The translations under genes were made by a program, and so were the position numbers. Below, one piece after another: positions 54,024-64,000 of a stretch of DNA of 64,000 nucleotides. Within the stretch, counting starts at the first letter, position 1; each line of letters begins with the position of its first letter. The stretch is from Halocaridina rubra (lineage: Eukaryota > Arthropoda > Malacostraca > Decapoda > Atyidae), in the NCBI GenBank assembly GCA_037179515.1, contig JAXCGZ010022664.1, positions 35,001-99,000 of the forward strand, read 5' to 3'. The notes beneath the pieces were generated by a model. That model saw nothing but the letters and a program-made list of their open reading frames with translations, searched no databases and had not been told where the DNA came from.

Positions 54024-57000
54024 CTGAAAAGCCATTTAAACTATTAAAACTATTATTGATGAGACATGCAATATATCTCATAACTGCAATAGGCGCAATG
54101 AAAATATATTTCTATTACCTCAAGCATATTGGAAACATGAGACATTTGGTGAGTGAAACAGGGGTTTCTTAATGTTACACAATACTGAATACGTAATATC
54201 CTAATAGGGCAAGATACCTTTGACAGGATGTATGGAGGCAAACAGTAATATACTGTAATAATAATAAGTAGCTGATAATATTTGAGGAATAGGTGAACAA
54301 ACTTTGCGCTATTGCATACCAATCAGTACTGTAAAAGTCTTATTAATGCGAACTGCTATTATCTTTTAAATGATACTTAAATTACAATTATCAATGATGA
54401 AAGAAACTAATTTTTTTAAGTAATAGGAAGGATAAAGTAAAAAATAAATTTACACAATCAATATCACTAACCTCATAATGGCATTCAGTTGTCACAAGTT
54501 CTATGCCTTCATAACACTTATCCCTACAAAATTCTACAACCTCGTCAACGAGATTGGATGCAATACCTCGTCGCCTGTAAGCTTTTTTAACAGCCATGCG
54601 ACGAAGCCAAGCTCTGAAAATAGGGACAAAAGTGAAAAGTTTTTTCACGCAGTCATTCGATCCTGACCCAGGGTTGGATTGGCTTTCATTGCATCATGTC
54701 TTTACTGATTGATATGGGCAAATAGCTGGGGGTTCGGAGATTTCTAATTGGTCTACCTAAATATTCAGCGATTGTCTGGAGATCACTGGGTCCACGTGAT
54801 TGAAGGGGGAGCTTTAGAGCTATCACTGTCCCTTGCTTATGTAAAGTGCTAAACTACATGTCAGGCATATGCAAATGAGTCCTCCAATGACCTGCTGCTT
54901 CCAATTGTGTACAGACTATACCTGCCAACTTGGCAGGGACTGGAAGATGAAATATGCCAATAGAGTGCTGTCCATAGAGCTAAATGAAATTTATATTTAT
55001 TCACCTTTGAACAAGGTGGGCTTGAATATAGTTCTTTTGGTATAGCAGACCAGTCTTTACCCATCACTTCATAAAGAAACAATACAGTATGGTCATTCCC
55101 ATTTGGAAAATCTCTTTTTAATAAAAATAGATCATGATTAAATAGCAAAAGCGTTTTCATTTAAGTAAGTCTTGTCTATGTTGTTAGCAGGTATACTGTA
55201 GCTAAAACTGAGTGATGTACTCATAACAGTTACTACTTTGGAGAAAATTTGCCAAATCTAATACAAAGATAGTTGGAAATAAGCCAAATGAAAGTAAAAT
55301 GTTATATATAATGAACATCCTCCATATACAAACCAATAACTTTAACATTTCTAGGAATGGTGAATTAGGTATAGCTATGCTCTACGAATTTTTTCCTTTT
55401 TATGGGATTATTTTGTGAGCACTTAGGCTATTTATATATACTCTCCTACTCCTGGGGTTGAGGTTTTTCCTTTTAACAGTAAGATTGATACTGGCATTAT
55501 ACATAATTAAATAAAGCTGTGCTCAAGTGAGCATGCATGGCTGACATGGTGCACACCTGAGATGTTATTTCTCCCAGGTAAATAACAGCTGTCGGAGCGA
55601 CTTTGGAGAACTGAATACCAAATCTAGGAGAAAATTATGATTATATCATATTCTTTGCATTTTCTAGGTGTTGAAAGCAATATAAAGCTGGGGGCTGAGG
55701 ACAGAGCTACCAGGCAGGAGTGGGAGCGTAACGCCAAAGAGAAAGTTTATGGATGTAGAGAGAGAGGGAGGACACGACGGTGTGTGGTGTGATGGAGGAG
55801 GATGCAGGGGATAGGGTGATATGGAGATGATTATTCTGCTATGGCAACCCCTGACAGGAGAAGCTAAAAGATTTGATCACTCAATCAGTCTAGAGTTGTC
55901 AAAGGTTATCACATATAGGAGGCAACTATCATCTCTTCATCATCCCCATATGGATTTTACAAACTGAAACTGCAACAAGCCAACCATTGGTGTCCAACAC
56001 ATGATACATCCACCCACCTCAGACCAACAAACATCTTTTAACATGATAATCCATTTCGCATCTTATGAAAACTACCCGTGGTAAATTCTAAGAGAAAAAA
56101 GCCACATGTTTTACATAATATTCAATAATCACAAAGAAAAAATATAAGGCATAGATAAAAATTAATTTACTTCAGTCCTCCATGTAAAGACTTGGTGATA
56201 GCAACAGTTCCAACGATGTTTTTTTTCAGGCCATGCACATTAGGTCCTAGGGAATCAAAGTCTTTTTCACAAAAGAAATCATATTCTACCTGTAGAGAAA
56301 GTAGAAAAGTAATTTTAGAACAAAACCGCATGAAACATTAAACTAGTAGATTAACTATATATGACAAAATTTCTAATAAACTGCAACAATTTTTATCTAT
56401 TTCTTGAGTATGATGCAGTTTACTGTTGAAGCTTACAAGGGGGCCAAAACCGATTATGGCAAAAACTAAGTAGGAAAGCATCACCATACCATGGAGGAAA
56501 GGAATGCTATCCCCCAAGTAATTTTCAGTGATTATGACACATAGACTATATTCGTGAAAATATTTCTCACCAACCACTAGGGTTATCCCCCTTATTTGCC
56601 CCATACAAAATAAAGGGCATAAAAAGTGGAATATTCTCTAGCTCTCAACTATGGATCATTAGTATCATCACTATTAACCTGTGAGGAACTCGACAAAGAA
56701 TACTTGACATGAATTTCTCATGTCGCACCCCCCTGGATCTTTTTTTTATTTTTGGGGGGCCAGAGAATAGTTGATGGATGGGGCGAGGCTAAGCAGGTTG
56801 TGGAGAAAATCTGCTGCCTGGTTTTCCTTATGAAAGGCATAGTCAACCAGAAGACTTCTGCAGGATATGATATAATTTTTGGGAAAAATGACTGAAGAAT
56901 AGAAGGGGCTAACAATCCTTTTTTTCCCCCCCAGTTTCTTAACAGATGGAAAGTAACTCGCAGAAAAGGTGTTGCTTGGATAAGCAAGACAGAAAACAAA

Positions 57001-60000
57001 ACACGCAATTTTTACTAAGGATAAGTGGTATATAAAAATGATCAATTAAGAATAGCTTGGCTTTATTATGCAAAAAATTATGTGGTATCATTGGTATGTC
57101 GTGTGTATGGTCATCAACAGCAATCCTAAGACAATGACCAATCATTGAAACAATATGACAAATATGAATATGCTACAATATTTAAAACTCCTTAGATACA
57201 ACATATATTTTAGATATAAATTTTTTAAAGAGGGAATTTAAGTGAGAAAAAGACTGCATAATTAAAGCCAAAACATGAAAATATTTGCAAAAATATAATA
57301 AAACCTGAAATTACAGAGTAGTGAGAGTAAGGAAACAAAATTCTGCTTAAAGGAGGAACAAAGGAGATAGGTGAAGGATATAAGAATCCATAAAAACATA
57401 CATGAAGACATCATAAGTTTTAAAGCAAACACACCTACAATCCTGACTCAGTTCCTAAGTTAAATGTATTCTTGAAAATGATACCCTGAGAACAAAAGTC
57501 TTCTAGAAAAAGACTAAGTAAAGGTCTTTACACAAAAATAAAATACAAGAAAGGGCAGTGAAATATATTACCTTTTTACTCTTACTGACAGTGGCATCTA
57601 ATTCGCTAGCTTCAGAATGTTCATATGCTTCCGCCACCCAAAAACCACACTCAAGATCACTCATATAAGTCTGTTTTATATTATTCAAGTCTTGATGAAG
57701 TTCCATTGCCTGTGTGGTAATGAATAAGTTATAAGTTTTTAAAGGTTAATCATTCATTGTCAGAGTCAAATGAGGACGATTTCACTCGGCAAAAAAATTT
57801 GTTCAAGACATCTTAAAATAATTTCACAATAAAAATGCAAATTAATTGTTGTAAAACAGGCGATGTACAATATTTTAAAATGCATATTTCAAAAAATACA
57901 TAAATCAAAAGAAATTTCATATACAATAATAGAGTCCAAGTCTACTGTACTGAAAACAAAACTGTAAAAGAAGAATATTCAAAATCTAGGATCAAGTAAA
58001 GATAAGCAACCCCACTACGCTAAATAAAACTGTAAACTGTTAGGTTAGGTTAAGTTAGCTTAACCTAAGAATGGTGGACAGAGAATAGTAAGGTGATTTT
58101 GAAGGTTGATGAGGAGGTACTTGGAAAGTCATCAGGAAGGAAACCCCCAAAAGATAAAGAGTCATGGTGGTGGAATGAGGAAGTGCAAGAATGGGGGAAG
58201 AACAAGAAAGAAGCTAAGAAGAAGGCAGATTTATCAGGCCTGAAGCAGGATAGAGAAGAGTACAAGCAGGCTAAGAAGGAGGCAAGGAGAGAAGTAGCAA
58301 AAGCAAAGGCAGAGAAATTGAATGAAGTATATGAAGAGTTGGAAACACTAGAAGGAGAGAAGAAAATATGGCGAATTTCCAAGGCCCGAGATGCTGCAAC
58401 CAAGGACTTGACTCAAGTAAGACAAATAAAGGATAACTATGGAGTAGTTCTAGCAGAAGAGGATGATATATAAAGCAGATGGGAAACTTATTTTGAAGGA
58501 TTACTAAATTAAGAGAACCCAAGAGCAGTATTTGAAGATGGACTTCCAAATGAAGCAGTTACAACAACAGTGGCTAGAAGAGAGGTAGAGCGGGCAGTAA
58601 GGAAAATGAAAAATGGAAAGGCAGCAGGACCTGATAAGATGCCAGTGGAGGTATGGAAGAGTCTTGGAGAGGAAGGCATAGATATCTTGTGGGACTTAAT
58701 GCAAAAGATCTTTAGTCAGGAAAAGTTGCCAGAGGAGTGAAGAGGCAGCTTAATCATCCCAATCTATAAAGGGAAGGGAGACATTCAGGAGTGTGGAAAC
58801 TATAGAGGTATAAAGTTGTTTAGTCATACTATGAAGATATGGGAGAAGATCATGGAGAGGAGACTCAGAGAGGTAACGACAATTGGGGATGAACAGTTTG
58901 GCTTCATGCCTGAAAGAGGGACAGTGGATGCTATATTTGCCTTGAGACAAATGATGGAAAAGCATGGGAGAAACAGAAAGGACTGCATATGGTCTTTATT
59001 GACCTGGAAAAGGCATATGATCGAGTACCACGTCAAGAGGTGTGGAGATGTATTAGAAAAAAGGGAGTCCCCGAGAAATATATAAGAATCATCCAAGATA
59101 TGTATGAGAGGGCAGAGGCAAATGTTAAGAGCAGTGTGGGCTTGACGAAAAGTCTCTCAGTAAATGTTGGTCTGCATCAAGGGTCTGCTTTGAGTCCATA
59201 TCTATTTGATCTGGTCTTGGATGTAGTAACCCAGGGTATTAGAGATCAGTCTCCATGGTGTATGCTCTTTGCAGATGACTGTGTAGCAACAGACGAGAGG
59301 TAGTGGAGGAGAAGCTTGAGGAGTGGAGAAGAGTGATGGAGGAAAGAGGACTGAAAATCAGCAGGAAGAAGACAGAGTACTTGAGGTTGAGATATGATGA
59401 GGATGGGGAGGTCAATTTGCAGGGGAAGGTGTTGAAAAGAGTTGAAAAGTTCAAGTATTTGGGATCAACAGTAGCACAGGATGGTGACCTAGAGTCAGAA
59501 ATAACCCACAGAATACAAGCGGGATGGAAGAACTGGAAGAAAGTGTCTGGGGTGCTGTGCGACAGGAGAATAGGGATTAAGTTGAGGGGTAAAGTGCATA
59601 AGACACTTGTGAGACCTGCGATGATGTATGGAGCAGAGACATGGGCAATAAAGAAGACACAAGAGAAAAAACTGGATGTGGCAGAGATGAGGATGTTGAG
59701 ATGATGTGTGGGGTGACAAGAAGTGATAAGATCAGAAATGAAGTAATTAGAGGTACTGTACCTCAAAAGCTGGAGAAATATCAGATAAGATACAAGAAAG
59801 TAGACTAAGATGGTATGGTCATGTCGATAGGAGGGATGAACAGTATGTTGGGAGGAGTGTGATGGAAATGGATATACAGGGTAGGAGAAGGAGAGGGAGA
59901 CCAAAGCGTAGGTGGATGGATTGCATCAATGACGACCTGAGGTCTAAAGGTTTGTTGGGTGATGAGGTATGGGACAGAAACAATGGAGAAAATTGGCCAG

Positions 60001-62460
60001 AAACATTTACCCCACATAAAAGTGGGAAAAGATGTAGACGAAGAAGAAGAAAAAGAAGACTGCCTACCCTAACCAGTACTAACCTAAGCTAACAAATGTA
60101 CTGGGGTAACTAATCTTTACCAGATCCAAATCTAAAAATGCATTACCTTAAACATATGGGCTGACCAGACTCCAACATATATCAGAATTATTGCTACTGG
60201 TATTCCTATGAGGCAAAATATGAATGGAATCCCTAGGCCAATAAATGCAAATGCCATCACCAATAATGCAACCTGCAAATGAAAATAAAATATATAATAA
60301 CACTGTGACATCCTTGATCCTGCTCATTCTGCAAGCTGAGAACACAGGAAGTTAACAATGCAATGTTGGGTTGAGCATATATGACTTAAAATATAATCAC
60401 TCCAGCCTAACCTCTTACCTCAGATGATCCAGTTTTACGTCATGGACTCCCTTTTATAATAAGGAATAGGAAGTTGCCTCCTTTCAAAGAACTTTGATTT
60501 TGGCAGTGTGACTGTTAACCCTTGTGAATGTCCTTTCTAATCTCAGACCGTGGCAGGACTCGAACTGATGACCTGATGAATCAAAGTCGCATGCTCTACT
60601 ACCCAACCACAGTGGCCACAATCTCTTACCTATGATGAAAGATAAAATTAGGTAAATCTTTTCCTGATTTCTGACCATTTTGGAATCTTATTAGACTACA
60701 CAAGAGGTATAAAATACAATGCTCCTTCTGTGGGTCTATGTGAAGAAAATGCTTGTAATGCTGGTCTTGCAGCTCGGTAAAAATAGAATATAAGATTATT
60801 ATACCCTATATATACCAACACTTACATTGCTTAAGTATTAGATCATTGGAGCTTGTGTTCATGAAGATAATGATTCAACATTAGCCCACATATCTAAAGA
60901 TCTTTTAAAGGAGACAAGGACAATTTCAAACATTTCCAAAGCCCTTCTCAGAAAATTTTGAGAAACTTTACATTCAGGTGGCTGATTACTTGCACAACTG
61001 GATAGTAACGGTCAAGTTAGAAGGATTAGGTAGTGTTGGATTTCCTTGGAGAGAAGCATCAAGTGGCCTCCTGAATTAAGATAAGTCACATCTACTATGC
61101 TCAAAAGACTTCAAATAGCTGATTTTCATCAGAATCTGCAGAAAAATATAATAAGCCCCTTTTCCTTTGAAAAAGCAGGATATTGTAAGGGCAGTAAAAT
61201 GTCTGCAAATGCAACCATGAATCTTAAAGAAGGAAGTCAGTGGGTCATGGGAACCTCCAATTCACATCCATAGTGAAGAACTACCTTAACCAAAACAAAC
61301 AGGTTACAAACTCAATTAGCAGAACAAGGACTGGGACGAGAATGCTGCGACACAAAAGAATCTACAGTGCTTCCTGGGAAAAGTTGCAAGATTCTACTCG
61401 CATTGGAAAATTCATGAAGAAAAAAATTCTCATATCTGGCATTACTGAAACGACGTGACTGCAGGCCACTGCATAAAAACACTGAACGTATTGTTAAAGA
61501 TGCTCTGACTAAGGATAACTGCTTAGGGTTGATTTTTCAATGTCATTTAATGATAATCAAAGTAAATTAGTGTGCCCCAACAAAAATATTGAATGTTAAT
61601 ATTTTCATATAATAAATTTGACAATGTGCATGTGTCTAGTCAATGAGAGCTAGAATCAGTGTTCCAACTGTTTATGGATATGAAATTGGACTCAAAAGTT
61701 CCAGATAATATACAATTCATATTTTGAAGATAAAAAGAATTTATTTGCAGGTATCGGGGAAATTTGTTATTTCTTAAACATATAGAAACTGTAAACCCAC
61801 TATCATTAATTGTTTTTGGAGGGTTGGACTTTGTGACCGGGAACTTCTTGGCCCTCGAATGGTGCACTTATTTATCATTTAATGTCAGCAATTAATATTT
61901 CAGAAGGAAATGAATAACAAAATCACTGAAAACAAAAGTAACTACTATAAAATCATAATGTCAATTATGAACCTGTTAGATGGGAAAATTATATTTTTTT
62001 TCCAATGGAAAACAATTTTGAATTCTAGGGCTGGAGGTGGCTATTAACTGTCATTTCTTATAGAAAGGGGTAAGGATTCGTTTCATGCACCTTTCCATAG
62101 CTCGTCCTCATCAAAGAGTACTTCGCTACGTTTGTTGTTAGTAGTTCGGGAAGATAAGTTGGGTCTGGTTAAGTAGTAAAGTCCAAAACTAGAAGGGTGC
62201 ATAAAACAAATCTTCACCCAGAAACGAATAGCTAAAATCCGCTAGGACCCACAGAAACCCAAGTACTACTCTAATCCAACGCGTTGTGGTGTACAAATGT
62301 CCTCATCTCCACAAACCTGAGGGAAGACTTCAGAGCAAACCCCATTCCAGAAAAATGCCCCCACTGTCTCCATTGTTGCTTCGCTGATGATGTCTCGTAT
62401 GGCTCCTTCATCTCCACTTCGATAACGACGGATTAATACATAACGTCTGCTTTCCTCCAT
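53880..62460 (-). CDS. NAT8/camello-like membrane N-acetyltransferase (GNAT), 6 exons
   Basis: Exons in gene order: 62460-62317, 60272-60147, 57709-57572, 56289-56171, 54613-54472, 54023-53880. All borders are AG/GT with matching phase, giving 270 residues from ATG at 62460 to TAG at 53880. Residues 1-48 begin with the family-like YVLIRRYRSGDEGAIRDI; 49-88 form a long hydrophobic hairpin that should anchor the protein in a membrane (endoplasmic reticulum in known relatives). The GNAT fold follows, with IVGTVAITK as a strand and RRMAVKKAYRRRGIA as the acetyl-CoA pyrophosphate loop (about 181-194). The end, MYYRKGFEAEHTYY, is the usual GNAT motif B. The substrate cannot be told from sequence. 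The start is fixed by an in-frame stop 21 nt upstream of the ATG and by a good ACAATGG context. Confidence 0.92.
54472..54613 (-). CDS. acetyltransferase exon 5: acetyl-CoA loop
   Basis: 142 nt, phase 2 to 0. It encodes LRRMAVKKAYRRRGIASNLV, the R-x-x-G-x-A acetyl-CoA loop of motif A, and then the helix and the strand GIELVTTECHYE. Confidence 0.95.
54614..56170. other. acetyltransferase intron with a possible LINE relic
   Basis: At 55690-55870 a GC-richer stretch reads GAEDRATRQEWERNAKE in one frame and later approaches the end motif of RTE-type LINEs in another. It is short and frameshifted, so the call is tentative. The rest is unassigned. Confidence 0.3.
56171..56289 (-). CDS. acetyltransferase exon 4
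   Basis: 119 nt, phase 0 to 2. It contains KKNIVGTVAITKSLHGGLK, a typical GNAT central strand before motif A. Confidence 0.88.
56290..57571. other. acetyltransferase intron, nothing recognised
   Basis: 56700-56950 has overlapping open frames without resemblance to known proteins. Confidence 0.35.
57572..57709 (-). CDS. acetyltransferase exon 3
   Basis: 138 nt, phase 0 to 0. It begins AMELHQDLNNIKQTYMSDLE and contains CGFWVAEAYEH, the strand of the GNAT domain that follows the membrane segment in NAT8-type enzymes. Confidence 0.9.
58036..58068. repeat. TTAGG-like words at the left edge of the RTE-like LINE
   Basis: CTGTTAGGTTAGGTTAAGTT then AGCTTAACCTAAG, partly palindromic. ACTAACCTAAGCTAAC at 60078-60093 may be the other side of the same pre-insertion repeat. 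Confidence 0.5.
58069..60060 (+). mobile_element. RTE-like LINE, 5'-truncated and decayed
   Basis: About 2 kb in the second acetyltransferase intron, antisense to the gene. It reads from the end of the endonuclease linker (KDKESWWWNEEVQEWGKNKK) through the RT domain to the C-terminal RRRRGRPKRRWMDC motif and ends in GAAGAAGAAG. Stops near 58471, 58510 and 58738 and frame changes near 58988, 59300 and 59702 break it. Related words of the TTAGG type lie on both sides. Confidence 0.88.
58093..60054 (+). pseudogene. RTE-like reverse transcriptase pseudogene
   Basis: Motifs in order: MKNGKAAGPDKMPVEVW (58600s), GNYRGIKLF, QFGFMPERGTVDAIFALRQM, VFIDLEKAYDRVPRQEVW in a shifted frame (58990s), GLHQGSALSPYLFDLV, FADD at 59268, then FKYLGSTVAQDGDLESEITH and YGAETWA. 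Catalytic FADD is intact but the frame is not. Confidence 0.88.
60147..60272 (-). CDS. acetyltransferase exon 2: membrane hairpin
   Basis: 126 nt, phase 0 to 0, acceptor tttgcag and donor gtaatg. Nearly all residues are hydrophobic (LLVMAFAFIGLGIPFIFCLI then GIPVAIILIYVGVW), enough for one or two membrane passes, ending SAHMFK. Confidence 0.9.
60427..60620 (-). repeat. tRNA-derived SINE, family 2 (better preserved)
   Basis: On the minus strand: TGTGGCCACTGTGGTTGGGT, AGTAGAGCATGCGACTTTGA (box A region), TCAGTTCGAGTCCTGCC (box B), then a body ending GGGAGTCCATGACGTAAAAC. The 5' 75 nt would almost fold as a tRNA, but the 3' body and the second copy at 6445 mark it as a SINE. Confidence 0.8.
60628..62316. 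other. first acetyltransferase intron
   Basis: 60840-61480 may contain a heavily decayed transposase (see rejected items). No exon is supported here. Confidence 0.3.
62317..62460 (-). CDS. acetyltransferase exon 1
   Basis: 144 nt, start codon at 62460-62458, donor gtttgt. It encodes 48 residues starting MEESRRYVLIRRYRSGDEGA and ending SEVFPQ. An upstream GTG in frame is not needed, and a stop precedes it. Confidence 0.9.
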
Positions 62461-62470
62461 TGTGGTCACT

Positions 62471-62504
62471 TGACGTCAGCTCGTCAAACTAGACGATATA
62501 TAGG
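62471..62504 (-). promoter_or_regulatory. CRE-like palindrome and TATA-like box upstream of the acetyltransferase
   Basis: A perfect TGACGTCA lies at 62471-62478, 11 nt before the ATG, and CCTATATATC lies at 62504-62495 on the coding strand. If both are used, transcription would start very close to the ATG, giving a very short 5' leader. They may equally be chance in AT-rich DNA. Confidence 0.35.
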
Positions 62505-62655
62505 TAAGGCAAGTCGGCTAGTTATTCATCACATGGACCGGTGTCACAGAATCCTTCAAGCTTTCTTGTAGAAGATGAATGCTTCATTCTTCTTCTTCAG
62601 AATCGATTTCAGAACTGAGTTCGAAACGAAACAGAAATAAACTGGTGGGTAATTC

Positions 62656-62890
<235 letters not shown>

Positions 62891-63106
62891 AGGCTGGAAC
62901 AGGCATAGGAGTAGAAAAAGTATAAGTGCCTTACAAAATTACAAACGAGTAAGACATGAGTACCTTTGTAAAAGAAGAGAGGTTGAGATGGTTTATGACT
63001 CTCCCATCTTACTCCGCCCTCCCCACTGATGACACCCTGAACAAGATTAAAAGAGTGCACTCGATGCTTTCACTGTTCCCCCCTATCCTATCCCATTTTA
63101 TCAGTA

Positions 63107-64000
63107 GCACTAGGGCTTATGAGAGAGATATTACCAGGATGGCTAAGGAAATATCAACCTTTCCCATAGATATTTCAGAGGGAAATTAAAGATCAATGAG
63201 CATATTATAAAGTTGGAGAGAGAAGATAGGAGTATTACCGAAAAATATGAAGAAATATGCAAAGAATAAAACAAGGTATTTCAGTCGGCATTTATAGTAA
63301 AAAATACTCCACCTTCTCATAGTGCAGAGATGAGAGATCATGGGCCAGTAATAGAAAACAATGTATTTTCAACCACAGAAAAATGCAAAGTGCATGAGAT
63401 GTTCAAAAAGCTATGGAACCTGACGATTTATCCCCTTATGTACTTAAGAAGTGTGTTGAACTCTCATCAGTAGCACAATGCTCATACTTGAAAAATTGAT
63501 GGAGTGTGGGGAGATTCCAAATGCTGGAAACAAGCGAACATTTTACCTGTCTTCAAAAAGGCAAGAAGAAACGCAACTTTAAATTATAGGCCTGTTTTAA
63601 TGACAAGCATAGTTTTAAAGTTATGAAAAAAAAATGAGAAGATACATTCCACTTCACTTGAAGCCCATCAACTTTTTGCTAGAGAGAAAACAAAACAAAA
63701 CATGGTTTGTGAGAGGGCAGCTTTACTCTGACAAACTTACTGGAATTTTATGATGATTTAATCATAATCTTACAAATAAGAGTGGGCTGGGCAGATTGCA
63801 TATTCTTAGACTTTCAGAAGGCATTTGATACAGTCCGACAATGCAGACTTATCAAGAACCTGCAAGTAATGGTAAAAATAGGTAAAAATTTTATTGAGTG
63901 GATAAGAAAACTATTTAGAAGAAAGAGAACAGAAAGTAAGAGTAAGAAATGCAGTGGCTGACTCGGGAAAGGTTAGCGATGAGATTCCACAGGGATCAGT
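63107..64000 (+). mobile_element. decayed CR1/L2-like LINE copy D, runs off the window
   Basis: It corresponds to copy C from about 14515 onward: RAYERDITRMAKE, then matches to the CKELNKEFQSVF, PIFKKG and CIFLDFQKAFDT segments of copy C in shifting frames (for example CIFLDFQKAFDTV at about 63800), ending near the GVPQGS motif. Many indels and stops make it much older than copies A to C. Because of the window edge its 3' end is unseen. Confidence 0.85.

Noticed and set aside
58816..59085. Host gene with reverse-transcriptase similarity (domesticated)
   Set aside because: Several stops and frameshifts show ordinary LINE decay, not a conserved host gene.
60540..60620. Functional tRNA gene on the minus strand
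   Set aside because: Box A and B are seen, but the stem pairing is imperfect and the same body follows in a second copy, as in a SINE.
60840..61480. Possible mariner-type transposase relic
   Set aside because: Fragments such as RSIKWPPELR recall the end of transposase domains, but stops are frequent and no terminal repeats were found.

Overview
The window is a stretch of intron-rich, AT-rich animal nuclear DNA. Interspersed SINEs, CR1/L2-like, RTE-like and Jockey-like LINEs, a Ty3/gypsy LTR element, pogo/Tigger-like, hAT-like and PIF/Harbinger-like DNA elements, and islands of the arthropod telomere-type TTAGG motif suggest an arthropod, most likely a decapod crustacean. The species cannot be fixed from the sequence alone.

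Two host genes lie tail to tail. On the + strand, 19 coding exons from 2209 to 45037 encode the mitochondrial inner-membrane fusion dynamin OPA1 (983 codons seen; the mitochondrial-targeting first exon is probably upstream of the window). All exon junctions keep the reading frame. The GTPase motifs [12 protein letters not shown] and TKVD are intact and the protein ends at a normal stop. On the - strand, six exons from 62460 down to 53880 encode a complete 270-residue GNAT-fold N-acetyltransferase of the NAT8/camello-like membrane type, with a hydrophobic hairpin and the acetyl-CoA loop RRRGIA. The interval 45038-53879 holds the two 3' ends, several minisatellites and a Jockey-like LINE remnant. 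The two genes show no functional link; adjacency is the only connection.

Layout. 1-7.3 kb: OPA1 N-terminal exons, a decayed Tigger-like element carrying an internal 160-bp satellite, a 65-bp tandem array split by a second Tigger-like MITE, and a local duplication whose two copies show an insertion and its empty site. 7.4-19.6 kb: one large OPA1 intron with an hAT-like MITE and three head-to-tail CR1/L2-like LINE copies, one essentially full length with ORF1 and ORF2. 19.6-34 kb: coiled-coil and GTPase exons, MITEs, SINEs and microsatellites. 34-36.5 kb: an LTR retrotransposon with perfect 5-bp target duplication that has lost protease and most of reverse transcriptase. 36.8-45 kb: OPA1 middle and C-terminal exons, with a deleted hAT element carrying a transposase remnant. 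53.9-62.5 kb: the acetyltransferase gene, with an RTE-like LINE in its second intron. 62.6-64 kb: a long AAT microsatellite and a decayed CR1-like copy running off the end.

I see no operon, CRISPR array, or clearly new multi-gene system. The items most worth a second look are a 54-nt in-frame candidate cassette exon in OPA1, the CR1 array joined at CA tracts, the missing AUG at the CR1 ORF2 start, a microsatellite apparently seeded by a SINE target-site duplication, and several elements whose boundaries are proven by target duplications.
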